Shown: positions 7,192 to 16,296 of the stretch, in pieces
How positions within the stretch are numbered: the stretch's first letter is position 1
How the letters are laid out: every line of letters begins with the position of its first letter
Assembly (NCBI RefSeq): GCF_000014945.1
Contig: NC_008553.1
Location: 124,001 to 188,000 of the forward strand
Source: Methanothrix thermoacetophila PT
GTDB taxonomy: Archaea > Halobacteriota > Methanosarcinia > Methanotrichales > Methanotrichaceae
DNA length: 64,000 nt
Direction: 5' to 3'
The notes under the pieces: generated by a model
The model's input: the letters and a program-made list of their open reading frames with translations, nothing else
Told to the model about the DNA's origin: nothing
Database searches by the model: none
Translations under genes and position numbers: made by a program

Positions 7192-7821
7192 CTACCTGAT
7201 CCCCCGGTGGTACATGTTGATTATCTCGTTCATCGCTGCAACAGCGATAGGCGTTCCGCCTCTTGTGCCCACGTTAGATATAGATGGTACCTCTATCCTT
7301 CGCAGCCTCTCCTTGCTCTCAGCCGCTCTCACAAATCCGACAGGAATACCTATGACCAGCGAGGGCATCGCCTCTCTTCTCTCCATTATATCGCAGAGCG
7401 CCAGCAAAGCTGTAGGCGCATTACCTATCACGACTACAGCGCCATCGAGCTCATCCTTCGCAGCGATGACACCTGCTGAAGCCCTGGTGACTCCAAGCCT
7501 GCTTGCAATCTCCTCGCCCATATCTATCAGCGTTCTTATTCTGGACCTGTGGCCCTTCTTGACAATGCCAGCCTCGACCATCCTGATGTCCACAAATATG
7601 TCCGCGGCATCATCGAGCGCCCTGAAGCCGGCCCTCACCGGATCCATAACAAACCTCAGGCTCTCTGCAATGCTCGGGTCGCCGGTTGCCATGACGCACC
7701 TCTGCTTTATCTTGTCCTCCAGGGTCTCATCGCCGACGATCCTGGCGATGAGCTCCCTGCTCGCCCTCGAAATCTCGAACGCCTCGGGCGTCATGGCGCC
7801 AAGATCTGAGTATCTCTCCAT
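7192..7821 (-). CDS. cbiC: Cobalt-precorrin-8 methylmutase
   Basis: CbiC moves the methyl group from C11 to C12 to give cobyrinate. From residue 1 (MERYSDLGAMTPEAFEISRA) the protein is about 209 residues, the usual size. The block RCVMATGDPSIAESLRF holds the family pattern, though the catalytic-region His seen in many homologues is hard to place here. ISNVGTRGGTPIAVAAMNEII is split across the C terminus and is typical. ATG 7821 was chosen because GGATGGTG precedes it; an upstream start at 7866 would overlap the preceding gene by 23 bp. Confidence 0.9.
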   Translation of the reverse strand: MERYSDLGAMTPEAFEISRASRELIARIVGDETLEDKIKQRCVMATGDPSIAESLRFVMDPVRAGFRALDDAADIFVDIRMVEAGIVKKGHRSRIRTLIDMGEEIASRLGVTRASAGVIAAKDELDGAVVVIGNAPTALLALCDIMERREAMPSLVIGIPVGFVRAAESKERLRRIEVPSISNVGTRGGTPIAVAAMNEIINMYHRGIR

Positions 7822-7843
7822 AACACCATCCCGTGCACAACAC

Positions 7844-9238
7844 TCACACACAGTACTTTTTCTCATAGCCCCTGCTCGCCACGATCATCCCATCTCTAAT
7901 TCTGGACCCCGGCCCTGATACAACCAACGTGTACCTAGATCCATCAAGCCGAAGATCCCCAAGCTCTGATGCCCTGCATACCTCCAGTATCTCGTCTCTC
8001 CGTGTCACGTCCCTGGCCACAGCGCAAGGTCTTGAGCCTGGCAGCCAGTCTGAGATGCTTTTTATCGTATATGCACTCGCATTATACAGAAACATGCTGA
8101 ACCCTGCATCTGCAAGTGCAGACAGTTTTTCTGGTGGAACCGATCCGGATAGCAGCGCGAAATCGTTCGAGATCGGCGCGCCTGCTCTCGCTGCGGCCGC
8201 GGAGAACGCGCTCACGCCTGGAAGCATTCCCAGAGATCGCCCCATACCGATGTAGCGCCCGGCCGCGCTGAATATGCTTGGATCGCCACCAACAGTGATG
8301 ACCGGTAATCCGCCATTCTCCAACTCACACACCGCCCTCTCAAGCCTCTGGACCTGTCTATCCTCGCGACTTCCCGCGCCTGTGAAAACCTCTCCGGCGA
8401 TGATCTCCTTTATGCACTCAAGATGCATCTCAGCCCCCAGGACGAGTGTCGCGGATCGCACTTTCTCCACAACCTCATGCGTGAGATTCTCGATGCTTCC
8501 GGGACCCACCCCGGCTATCGATATCCCTCCATCAGACACATGCCCCTGCTCTCCTCCTATTATCAGGAGTGTGAGCATATCGATCTCTCCGGCATCGTGA
8601 AGCATCTCGTCCACAGTGCTTCTCCGTATCGACTCTCCCTTCCGGGAGACGTTCCTCGCGACGACGACCGTGCGCCCGCCTCTTCCTGCGTTTTTCAGGA
8701 TCTCAAGAGCCTCAGAGAGCTGCCAGTCTCTACGGGAGCTTCTGGGGTTGTACAGGGCGAGCGGCATTCCCATGGACGCTGCGAGCCGGACCCTGCGCCA
8801 GATATCCTCCCAGGGAGTGAGAAGATCGCTCAGGCTCACAACAGCCAGAGAGTCTCTGAACACAACCCCTGCTCTGCAGGCTGCAGCTGAAAACGCAGTA
8901 ACTCCGGGAACGACCTCGATCCTGGAGGGATCGACTGAGGTGAGGGCGATCTCAAGGGCGAGGCTCGCCATGCCGTACACATTAGGATCACCGCTGCTGA
9001 TCAGCGCCACGGACCCATCATCGAGAAGCTCGACGGCGAGCCTCGCCCGCTCGACCTCTCCTCCCATTCTCCCCGGATATACCCTTTTATCTTTAAGAAG
9101 GGGCTGTATGAGATCGAGATACCTGCGGTAGCCAACAACGAAATCCGCATCCTTTATCATCCTCCTGGCGCGGAGTGTCATGGATCCCGGATTTCCAGGG
9201 CCGATACCGACGATGCTGAGCCTACTCTCCGAGGGCAA
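7844..9238 (-). CDS. cbiH: Tandem CbiH: two C17-methyltransferase-like domains in one chain
   Basis: 464 residues made of two complete tetrapyrrole methylase domains. Domain 1 (about 6-240) starts LSIVGIGPGNPGSM and contains SSGDPNVYGMA, PGVTAFSAAACRAG and LYNPRSSRR, which is classical CbiH (cobalt-precorrin-3 C17-methyltransferase, ring contraction). Domain 2 (about 243-455) starts ISIAGVGPGSIENL and repeats the same order: VGGDPSIFSAAG, PGVSAFSAAAARAG, LYNASAYTI. CbiH is normally one domain of about 240-260 residues, so this is a duplication and fusion. Domain 2 keeps the SAM loop, so it may be active. The start overlaps cbiG by 17 bp. Confidence 0.88.
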   Translation of the reverse strand: MPSESRLSIVGIGPGNPGSMTLRARRMIKDADFVVGYRRYLDLIQPLLKDKRVYPGRMGGEVERARLAVELLDDGSVALISSGDPNVYGMASLALEIALTSVDPSRIEVVPGVTAFSAAACRAGVVFRDSLAVVSLSDLLTPWEDIWRRVRLAASMGMPLALYNPRSSRRDWQLSEALEILKNAGRGGRTVVVARNVSRKGESIRRSTVDEMLHDAGEIDMLTLLIIGGEQGHVSDGGISIAGVGPGSIENLTHEVVEKVRSATLVLGAEMHLECIKEIIAGEVFTGAGSREDRQVQRLERAVCELENGGLPVITVGGDPSIFSAAGRYIGMGRSLGMLPGVSAFSAAAARAGAPISNDFALLSGSVPPEKLSALADAGFSMFLYNASAYTIKSISDWLPGSRPCAVARDVTRRDEILEVCRASELGDLRLDGSRYTLVVSGPGSRIRDGMIVASRGYEKKYCV

Positions 9239-10103
9239 CAGTCACCCTCCCGTAAACCTTCTTTGGCAGTATCATCCTCTGCGCCAGTGCCAGGACCGCC
9301 GGCTCTGCAACCCCTGAGAGGCCGAGCATGCTCGCCCTCGATGGCGTCAGGGGTTTCTGTGCGTTCAGAGCATCATCTGGGAGGTAAACAACAGATACGC
9401 CGAGCTTCGCGGCGGCCCTCGATATCTCCGGATCACAGCTCTTGATTTCAGACGTCGCTATCACCCTCACCTCTGATACATCCCGTCCGGCCTCTGCGGT
9501 CGCAGATCTTACCGCGCTCAGTATCTCATCTGCGGTTGCTCCTTTTCTGGCCCCGAGCCCTGCGATCAAGCCGCTGGATTTCAGGACGGCCACATCCTTA
9601 TCTACGATCACAATCCTGGGGCCCCTGAGCCTCACGATGGGAACATCCTGATACAGAAAGGATGCATTGATATGTTTCGATGCATCTCTGTTCACGATCT
9701 CAGAGCCGAACGCGGATGCTATGCCCTCCAGGTTTGGCCTTCCCGATGAATCGGTCGCGGTTGTTATCGCGGGGTATATGCCCAGATGCTTGAAGAGGTA
9801 AAGCGCGAGATCATTTGCTCCATGATGGCCTCCAATGACCGGAACCGCTGTTTTGAGGGCTGAGTCCACAGCGACGACTGGCTTGTCCGTCCACTTATCC
9901 CTGAGCAGAGGGCATACCTGCCTGACGACTATGCCAACAGCCATCAGGGCGAGGATCATGTCGTATTCCCTGAAGAGCTCCTCCATTATGCCCTTCCTGT
10001 ATGTGTGAAGATCCGCTCTGTATTTTGAGCACAGGCTGCCTGAGATCCGTTCTCCCTTCTTTATGTCCCTCGGAAAGACGAGAACTGCTACCGACTTCTG
10101 TAT
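9222..10103 (-). CDS. cbiG: Cobalt-precorrin-5A hydrolase, probable ATA start
   Basis: CbiG opens the lactone of cobalt-precorrin-5A and releases acetaldehyde. Typical blocks are [41 protein letters not shown], and the C-terminal [13 protein letters not shown] region. The first ATG (9986) would lose about 39 residues that look coding ([18 protein letters not shown]). No ATG, GTG or TTG exists in that frame upstream before the overlap with cbiF. The codon ATA at 10103 lies 7 nt after a perfect GGAGGT, so I place the start there. If ATA is not used, the CDS is 9222-9986. It overlaps cbiF by 16 bp and cbiH by 17 bp. Confidence 0.82.
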   Translation of the reverse strand: MQKSVAVLVFPRDIKKGERISGSLCSKYRADLHTYRKGIMEELFREYDMILALMAVGIVVRQVCPLLRDKWTDKPVVAVDSALKTAVPVIGGHHGANDLALYLFKHLGIYPAITTATDSSGRPNLEGIASAFGSEIVNRDASKHINASFLYQDVPIVRLRGPRIVIVDKDVAVLKSSGLIAGLGARKGATADEILSAVRSATAEAGRDVSEVRVIATSEIKSCDPEISRAAAKLGVSVVYLPDDALNAQKPLTPSRASMLGLSGVAEPAVLALAQRMILPKKVYGRVTVALGE

Positions 10104-10825
10104 AGATGAGACCTCCTGAACCCCGCTCTCCTGACCACCCCGCCTATAAGTATAAGGGCGCTTTTATTTATTCCAGCCTCCTCGACCTTCTCCGCTATAT
10201 CCCCAAGCGTTCCGGTCAGAACCTGCTGGTCGGGCCATGATGCGTGGTAGACCACGGCCACAGGGGTATCCGCTGGAAGTTTCACAGATGAGACGATCTC
10301 CCTTATCCGCTCCGCTCCAAGAAACACCGCCATCGTTGATCCGTGCTGCGAGAGCTCTCTGATCTCATCCCTCTCAAGGGTCGCTCCAGAGGGCCTCGTG
10401 ATTATCAGCGACTCCGAGACGCCCTTGAGCGTGAGTTGTGTTTTCAGGGCAGCAGCCGCTGCGAACAGCGATGAGACTCCGGGGACGACCTCGACCTCAA
10501 CACCGTTCTCCTCAAGCGGCCTCATCTGCTCCAGGATCGCCCCGTAAAGAGACGGATCCCCGCTGTGGAGCCTGACGACTTTCTTGCTAGCTCTTACACT
10601 GCTCAGGATCCTGTCAGTTATCTCCTCAAGAGATAGGTTGCTGCTATCGACAAGCTCCGACCTGAGACCCCTGAGAAGATCTCTGTTGACCAGCGAGCCT
10701 GTGTAGATCACGAGATCCGCTTCTTTGAGAAGCCTGTAACCCTTCAGTGTTATCAGATCCGGATCACCCGGGCCCGCGCCCACAAAGTAGACCTTCATGG
10801 GGGGCCAGTCATTTTTCTCAGCCAT
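10088..10825 (-). CDS. cbiF: Cobalt-precorrin-4 (C11)-methyltransferase
   Basis: 245 residues, the usual length of CbiF. Residues 10 onward read [19 protein letters not shown], the SAM loop; [44 protein letters not shown] and the C-terminal SALILIGG follow. It methylates C11 of cobalt-precorrin-4. Start ATG 10825 has GAGGGGAT before it; 30 extra codons upstream are open but lack conservation. It is followed by cbiG with a 16-bp overlap and lies about 145 bp after cbiL. Confidence 0.93.
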   Translation of the reverse strand: MAEKNDWPPMKVYFVGAGPGDPDLITLKGYRLLKEADLVIYTGSLVNRDLLRGLRSELVDSSNLSLEEITDRILSSVRASKKVVRLHSGDPSLYGAILEQMRPLEENGVEVEVVPGVSSLFAAAAALKTQLTLKGVSESLIITRPSGATLERDEIRELSQHGSTMAVFLGAERIREIVSSVKLPADTPVAVVYHASWPDQQVLTGTLGDIAEKVEEAGINKSALILIGGVVRRAGFRRSHLYRSR

Positions 10826-10970
10826 ACGATCCCCTCCGCTCTCGTTCATTCGATAACTGCCGTAGGCGTACTGGATCCGTTCCGCACCGGACGAATGAAT
10901 TTGTGCTTCTGGCAAACTCGCTCTGTGGAATCCAAGCTGCTAACATAAGAGCGATCTCCGTTGATCCGGA

Positions 10971-11579
10971 TCAGCGCACGCGTCTGGCATAAAGCACGCT
11001 GAAGTAGCTGCTCCTTTCCGGCATCTTTCCTCTGAGTATTATCTCATCGGGCGTGTACAGCCTGCTTCCCAGGATGAATTCTGTGTATCCTTCTTCATGA
11101 AGCTCCGCAGCGATCGATGCTGGCCTTGTAGCCTTGAGCCTGAGAACCGCATCAGGTTCAGAGCCGTCAGAGACCAGAAACGACCTCTCAAAGCCTATGC
11201 CGAATCGAGCAGCGGCCGCGGGGATTATGCCTACCCCCGGGACTGTATCGATCTCGATCCCGGGATGCCTCCTCATCAGAACTCTCCTGAGATGTGAGAA
11301 TGTCGAGAAGGTGTTAACATCGCCGAGACACGCGAACGATGTGAGGCATTTTTCAGCATAACTCGCAACAGTGTCCGCATTTCTCTCCCATATCTCCTCA
11401 AGCCTCTCGAGATCATCGGTCATCGGGAAATCCAGGATCTCCGGCTCGCAGTAGGGCCTGGCGAGCTCTGCTGCAAGCTCTCCCGGGGCGAAGACCTTCT
11501 CACTCGCCCTCAGCACCTCTATCGCCCGAAGCGTCAGCAGGCCAGGGTCGCCAGGCCCGAGGCTCACACCCACAAGCAT
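10971..11579 (-). CDS. cbiL: Cobalt-precorrin-2 (C20)-methyltransferase
   Basis: 202 residues, slightly short for the family (about 220-240). LVGVSLGPGDPGLLTLRA at the start and FACLGDVNTFSTFSHLRRVL identify the C20-methyltransferase, which performs the first methylation committed to corrins. The start codon directly follows the stop of cbiT (11580), so translation is probably coupled. Confidence 0.92.
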   Translation of the reverse strand: MLVGVSLGPGDPGLLTLRAIEVLRASEKVFAPGELAAELARPYCEPEILDFPMTDDLERLEEIWERNADTVASYAEKCLTSFACLGDVNTFSTFSHLRRVLMRRHPGIEIDTVPGVGIIPAAAARFGIGFERSFLVSDGSEPDAVLRLKATRPASIAAELHEEGYTEFILGSRLYTPDEIILRGKMPERSSYFSVLYARRVR

Positions 11580-12095
11580 TCAATCCCCTCTTCCTACTAT
11601 CATGAAGATGGGATTCACAGGCTTTAAGGCTATGTCTCCTGCCAGCCTGTATCCTCTGAATATGTTTATCTGAATAACCTCCTCAAGCGTGAAATGATCC
11701 TCGACGAGCCTCACGATCTTTGATGTCATGCCTATCCTTGCGACATCGACGACAAGCCTGAAGCCGGGGGCTGCCCTTTCCCTCAGTGACGGAAGAAATC
11801 GCTCTATATCCCTTGTGCCGCCGATGAAGCACCTGTCGACATCAGGCAGTCCAGGTATGACATCAACCGCCTCCCCGCAAATGAAATTGCCACCCGGCAC
11901 CAGGGATCTCGACGCCTCAACGGCTTCATGCCGTCTGTCTATTCCATAAATCCTGTCGGTGTATCGCGATGCTGCAAGCGACACCGCGCCTGAGCCGCAG
12001 CCGATATCGAGAAACAGCATGCCCTTTCCGATATCAAGCTTGCCCATCGCTATCTGTATATTCTCAGGCTGGGTTGCTGTGCCCGGAAGCTTCAT
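11580..12095 (-). CDS. cbiT: Cobalt-precorrin-6B C15-methyltransferase (decarboxylating)
   Basis: 171 residues of a class I methyltransferase. LFLDIGCGSGAVSLAAS is SAM motif I, and CFIGGTRDIERFLP is a CbiT-specific block. CbiT methylates C15 and decarboxylates the C12 acetate chain. It is the first gene of the operon. A TATA box at 12118-12126 places transcription at about 12095, so the mRNA is probably leaderless. Confidence 0.92.
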   Translation of the reverse strand: MKLPGTATQPENIQIAMGKLDIGKGMLFLDIGCGSGAVSLAASRYTDRIYGIDRRHEAVEASRSLVPGGNFICGEAVDVIPGLPDVDRCFIGGTRDIERFLPSLRERAAPGFRLVVDVARIGMTSKIVRLVEDHFTLEEVIQINIFRGYRLAGDIALKPVNPIFMIVGRGD

Positions 12096-12117
12096 CCATA
12101 CTCCAGGTGCCAGGAGA

Positions 12118-12157
12118 GGATATAAGCTTAATCCACATTTGTTTCAAGAAAACAAAT
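12118..12157 (-). promoter_or_regulatory. Promoter and dyad of the cbi operon
   Basis: The minus-strand TATA box CTTATATCC lies at 12118-12126, 27 nt before cbiT. Just upstream, ATTTGTTT (12137-12144) and AAACAAAT (12150-12157) form a perfect 8-bp dyad with a 5-nt gap, a candidate operator. No cobalamin riboswitch fold was recognised. Confidence 0.5.
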
Positions 12158-12330
12158 AAATTTTCAGAAGAGTGTGTTGTGGACTCTATATCCTATGGAA
12201 TCAGAGATTGCGGTTGGTATGAAAATGATTCTCGTAAAGGTCCATTTTCATCCACATGGGTGACCTTGGGTCATGGGTGTTTTTTCAGCTGTATAACCTC
12301 CCTATTCGAAGAGTCCCGTTTAGACAGGAC

Positions 12331-12411
12331 GTGTCCGAATAAGGATTAAGCGTATCAGACATCCAAAAGCAGTAATGCCCAAATCTCCGGATTCAGCTCT
12401 TATCCGGACAG
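12331..12411 (+). repeat. 82-bp inverted-repeat element, copy 1
   Basis: Starts TGTCCGAATAAGGATTAAG and ends CTCTTATCCGGACAG. The ends are inverted repeats. The core contains GACATCCAAAAGCAG, shared with the copies at 34.7 and 56.7 kb. The end arm CTTATCCGGACAG (12399-12411) is also perfectly inverted at 12428-12440, forming a strong hairpin. Confidence 0.75.
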
Positions 12412-12427
12412 GTTCGTCCTACATGGC

Positions 12428-12440
12428 CTGTCCGGATAAG
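12428..12440 (-). repeat. Solo end arm of the 82-bp element
   Basis: CTGTCCGGATAAG, a perfect inverted copy of the right end of copy 1, 16 bp away. It may be what remains of an adjacent, opposite element. Confidence 0.6.
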
Positions 12441-12601
12441 CGAAGAGTATTTGTGGAAGTCGTCTCAAAATTCCCAGGCGTATTGATTTATGTGGATTGT
12501 ATTTCCGCGCAGGATCAATGCAGATCCGCATCGTTGCTTAAATAGTTTCGAGACGAATTCATGACTAACAAGATCTGTAAGGCACACATTTTTGGATCCT
12601 G

Positions 12602-12632
12602 CCTCTTATTCGGACTGGTCCGTCCTACATGC
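12602..12632 (+). repeat. Partial 82-bp element end
   Basis: CTCTTATTCGGACTGG followed by TCCGTCCTACATGCC matches the right end plus flank of copy 1 (12397-12428). The rest of the element is missing. Confidence 0.55.
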
Positions 12633-12696
12633 CACAGAGTATAATAAGCAGTACGAAAAAGATACGCAGAAGCACCGTGTATGAAAACGCATTCGC

Positions 12697-12740
12697 ATAA
12701 AATATATATGCGGTAAAGAAATGAATACTTATGGGAGGTG
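12697..12740 (+). promoter_or_regulatory. TATA box and strong RBS of the S-layer gene
   Basis: ATAAAATATATATG (12697-12710) is a strong TATA box. GGGAGGTG (12733-12740) is a near-perfect Shine-Dalgarno with 5 nt between its GGAGG core and ATG 12744. The strength fits an abundantly expressed surface protein. Confidence 0.6.
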
Positions 12741-12743
12741 TTC

Positions 12744-15700
12744 ATGTACTGCAAAAGTTTGATTGTCATCGCGCTCATCGTAATATCAGCTGGATTTTTA
12801 TCGGGAGGTGTGGCGGAGAATGCAGATAATAGGTCGGCTGAGCAGTCAGTAACAAGTGCGGCTGCTCTACAGGATGATTTCTTCTCCACAGACACCTCCT
12901 CCAGCGGTATAACTGTGACATTCAAGAGGCTGGGAAATAACACAGCAAAAACCCCGGTCTCTCTGGGATCCAGAAACACCACCGTGAGCACGGTGGATCG
13001 TGATGCGGAAAAAAACGCAACATCCGGTGCAAATGCCACGACGGAGGGGAGGCCTGCAGGCGCTTCAGAGAATGTGAGCTCTGCAGTGGAGCAGAACCGC
13101 ACCGCTCAGAGCGCAGCGCCAAGCATGGCCATAGCTTCTGGCGCAGCTCCTGCATCTAATGTGTCTGCAGTGGCCACCGAGGGGCTCACTGAGGGGAACC
13201 TGACATCAAATGCGACGTCTGAGAGCGGCGCATCAAACGCGACTGCCGCTCCGGGCATATCCACAAACCTCACAGCAGTCGTGACCCCAGAGGGTCTCGC
13301 TCCCGAGGGGAATCTGACATCAAATGTGACATCAGCAGTTGCAGAGAACGCAAGCCTGGCAGGCAACCAGAGCTCTAACCTGACCGCGGTTCTCGTACCT
13401 GCAAACATCTCTGCGGAGAACCTGACCGCGGAGAACGTAACAGAAGAGGAGAATGTAACTGCAGCTGAGAATGTGACCGAGGAAGTCACAGAGGAGGCTC
13501 CGGAGGAGGTTGGCGAGGAGGTCGCTGAGGAGGAGTTCACGGACAGGATCTGGAGAGAGGGAATGCCAGAGACATACACATGGACGCCACAGACGTTCTC
13601 AGGATTCTTCTATGATCTCGACGATATGGTTGGCACCGAGAAGCTGACCGTCAGCCTGAGTCGCTCAGGCGGCGGCTACAACAGGGCCATCGACACAGGG
13701 AATATAAGATACACCAGTGATGTCCAGGACATAAGCTTTGAGTTCGACGACTGGGGGAAGTATCAGGTACTCGGCTTCATGGCGGAGAAGTACTTCGCCG
13801 GATATTCTGGAACTGAAGTGGTTGATGATGTGAGCCTGATCAACGAGAACCAGCTCAGGCGCGTGCTGATAGACAGTGATGATGAGAAGACCATAACATC
13901 AGGCTCCGTGCTCCCGCTTGAAGAGGGATACGAGCTCAGGATCAAGGAGATAGATATCAACGGCAACAAGGTCCATCTCGCACTCGCAAAAGATGGCGAT
14001 GAGATCGACAGCAAGGTGATATCTCCTGACGATCTGAAGAGCGCCACGTACATGTACGAAGAGGAGATCGGCGGCAAGGATGTTCCTCTCATAATGGCTC
14101 ACGTCTCGAATGTCTTCGCGGGCGCGGAGTCGAGTCTGGTCACAATAGACGGACTCTTCCAGATATCAGATACATACGCCTCTGTCGAGGAGGGCGACAA
14201 ATACGACAAGATGGAGGTGGTGTCGGTCTCTGACTCCGGAATCGAGCTGGAGAATGAGGACTCAGTGACTCTCAGAAAGGGCAGAACGATCCAGCTGATG
14301 GGCGGTGTTGGTCTGCAGGTGGCCGACTCTGATGTGCTCAGATTTGCGCCTGTTGTCGAGAGAACCGGATCCTACGAAGTCAGAGGAACTGTGGTAAATC
14401 CAAACAAGGTGGATAGCTTCACCTGGACCCCCTACAACTTCGAGGGCTTCTACTACGATATCGACGAGGATATCGGGACGGAGAAGCTTGTCGCGAGGTT
14501 CTCTGGAAGCAAGATCGATGATGGTGATCTGAAGTACGAGACCTCTCCGCAGCCTGTGGAGTTCGAGTTCAATGGCTGGGGTAAGTATGATGTCATCGGG
14601 TTCATGGCAGACAAGTACTTCGCTGGCTACAACAATGAGACACTGTTCACGGATGAGTTCAGCATCATAAACGATGGCGAGTTGAGAAAAGTCCTGATAG
14701 ATAGCGATGAGGAGAGCACGATATCATCGGGATCTGTTCTGCCTCTCGAGGACGGCTACGAGCTCCAGATAAAAGAGGTGGATCTCGACGGTAACAAGGT
14801 CTGGCTCTCCCTGACGAAGGATGGGGATGAGGTGGACAGCAAGGTCGTCACACCGGTATCAGGAGACCTCGAGGCCTCAACATACACCTACAAGGTGCGT
14901 ATCGGCTCCGAGGATGTCCCGATAATAGCAGCCCACATAAGCAATGTCTTCCGCGGCAGAGAGGCGGATCTGGCGACAGTCGACGGGATATTCCAGGTCT
15001 CGGACACGCCTGAGTCTGTGGAGGAGGGCGACAAGCACGGCAAGATGGAGGTGGAATCGCTCTCCGATGATGGCATAACGATGAAGAACGACGGCTCGAT
15101 AAGCCTCGGGAGGGGCAAGGATGTTGAGATCATGGGCAACCTGAGGCTCAGGGTAGCCGACAATCCGGAAAGAAACCTCTGCCCGATAGCCCTGCGTGTG
15201 GGCAAGACAGAGCCACTCAGGCTCAACCTGACAGAGGCGATCGTTGGTAAGCCAATAATGATACAGGTCACATCCGGCGGGCAGGCTGTGAGCGGAGCAA
15301 AGGTGCTTGTTGACGGCAGGGAGATCGGCACGACAGATGCAGGCGGAATGATCAGATACACGCCGGAGAGAGCTGGAAGCGTTCAGGTCCAGGCGAAGCT
15401 ATCTGGATACGAGGACGCGAGCGGGACGCTCCTGGTGAGAACTGAGGCCGAGTTGAGGAGGATTGTGATAACAGCACCCCCAGAGGTCATGAGGGGCGAG
15501 ACCTTCGTGGTGACTGTCAGGGGAGGCGCAAATGCCACCCAGGCGATCGCGGGAGCTAATGTGAGCATAGACAACATGCCTGCTGGAGTGACCGACAGCA
15601 AGGGATCTGTCTCCGTATCGATAAACGATACTGGGGACCACACGATATCTGTGGAGGCAGCAGGCTACGACAGGGCGACGAAGAGCGTGAAGGTGCTCTC

Positions 15701-16085
15701 TCCGATCAGCATCGTCGGTATAAACGTCACGGGCGATGCGATCGCTGGTAAGCCGCTGAAGATCGTCGCCGAGGTCCAGAACACAGGAAAGGCGCCCGAC
15801 TCCAGGCAGTTGCAGCTTCTGGTGAACAAGAACGTCACTGGCAACAAGAGCATCACTGTTGCGCCTGGAGAGACCGAGAAGGTCACATTTGAGTACAGGC
15901 CGAAGGAACCTGGCGTATACACCTTCGAGGTGGATGGCATCCAGAAGACTGTATCTGTCGAGGAGGCGAAGGGCGGATGGCTCGTGTGGGCCGTTGCCCT
16001 GCTGATAATCCTGCTCGCCGGAATCGGTGTGTATCTCTACAGGACCGGTGAGCTGAAGGAGCTGAAGAAGCGCCTCAAGATGTGA
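12744..16085 (+). CDS. S-layer protein with two S-layer duplication domains
   Basis: 1113 residues, probably a main cell-envelope protein. In order: signal peptide (about 1-24), an Asn/Thr/Ala/Glu-rich region full of N-glycosylation sequons (25-270), S-layer domain 1 (about 276-552, beginning TYTWTPQTFSGFFYDLDD), S-layer domain 2 (about 557-820, SFTWTPYNFEGFYYDIDE), two PEGA-like beta domains (about 855-1000), a CARDB-like domain (about 1010-1075), one membrane helix (about 1077-1099) and a basic tail ending KELKKRLKM. The tandem domain is typical of Methanosarcinales S-layer proteins. ATG 12744 was chosen over GTG 12738 for Shine-Dalgarno spacing. Confidence 0.9.
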   Translation: MYCKSLIVIALIVISAGFLSGGVAENADNRSAEQSVTSAAALQDDFFSTDTSSSGITVTFKRLGNNTAKTPVSLGSRNTTVSTVDRDAEKNATSGANATTEGRPAGASENVSSAVEQNRTAQSAAPSMAIASGAAPASNVSAVATEGLTEGNLTSNATSESGASNATAAPGISTNLTAVVTPEGLAPEGNLTSNVTSAVAENASLAGNQSSNLTAVLVPANISAENLTAENVTEEENVTAAENVTEEVTEEAPEEVGEEVAEEEFTDRIWREGMPETYTWTPQTFSGFFYDLDDMVGTEKLTVSLSRSGGGYNRAIDTGNIRYTSDVQDISFEFDDWGKYQVLGFMAEKYFAGYSGTEVVDDVSLINENQLRRVLIDSDDEKTITSGSVLPLEEGYELRIKEIDINGNKVHLALAKDGDEIDSKVISPDDLKSATYMYEEEIGGKDVPLIMAHVSNVFAGAESSLVTIDGLFQISDTYASVEEGDKYDKMEVVSVSDSGIELENEDSVTLRKGRTIQLMGGVGLQVADSDVLRFAPVVERTGSYEVRGTVVNPNKVDSFTWTPYNFEGFYYDIDEDIGTEKLVARFSGSKIDDGDLKYETSPQPVEFEFNGWGKYDVIGFMADKYFAGYNNETLFTDEFSIINDGELRKVLIDSDEESTISSGSVLPLEDGYELQIKEVDLDGNKVWLSLTKDGDEVDSKVVTPVSGDLEASTYTYKVRIGSEDVPIIAAHISNVFRGREADLATVDGIFQVSDTPESVEEGDKHGKMEVESLSDDGITMKNDGSISLGRGKDVEIMGNLRLRVADNPERNLCPIALRVGKTEPLRLNLTEAIVGKPIMIQVTSGGQAVSGAKVLVDGREIGTTDAGGMIRYTPERAGSVQVQAKLSGYEDASGTLLVRTEAELRRIVITAPPEVMRGETFVVTVRGGANATQAIAGANVSIDNMPAGVTDSKGSVSVSINDTGDHTISVEAAGYDRATKSVKVLSPISIVGINVTGDAIAGKPLKIVAEVQNTGKAPDSRQLQLLVNKNVTGNKSITVAPGETEKVTFEYRPKEPGVYTFEVDGIQKTVSVEEAKGGWLVWAVALLIILLAGIGVYLYRTGELKELKKRLKM

Positions 16086-16089
16086 AGCT

Positions 16090-16120
16090 GCGCCCGCACG
16101 GGCGCCTCCACTATTTTTCT
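16090..16120 (+). terminator. Terminator of the S-layer gene
   Basis: GCGCCCG-CA-CGGGCGC forms a perfect 7-bp hairpin (16090-16105), followed by a T-rich tract at 16111-16120. It begins 5 bp after the stop codon. Confidence 0.6.
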
Positions 16121-16296
16121 CAAAGTTCGATTGTTCGACAGCTCTCGCGTATCTGTATCTATTTGAGAGCCAACTTATCTCAGAAGCGACCCAGAGGCGT
16201 CTCACATTGCAGGATCACTACTGCAGTCGATTGCATCGCGGTTCTGAAAATGAGTTGAGGTAGTATGCGCACACACATGCTGCATGCGATGCATAT

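Larger units (their letters stand above)
12158..12690. other. Long intergenic region before the S-layer gene
   Basis: About 530 bp without a gene. It holds a 9-bp inverted repeat (ATGAAAATG with CATTTTCAT, about 12219-12251), a small TGACC/GGTCA hairpin followed by a T-run near 12285, one complete copy of the 82-bp family (12331-12411), a separate inverted arm (12428-12440) and a partial copy at 12602-12632. No supported ORF. Confidence 0.5.

Noticed and set aside
12096-12330. Cobalamin riboswitch upstream of cbi genes
   Set aside because: The promoter places the transcript start at the cbiT ATG, so no leader exists, and no B12-box-like sequence was recognised.
15399-16205. A 268-codon minus-strand frame within the S-layer gene
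   Set aside because: Antisense shadow; the plus strand has a complete, well-supported protein.
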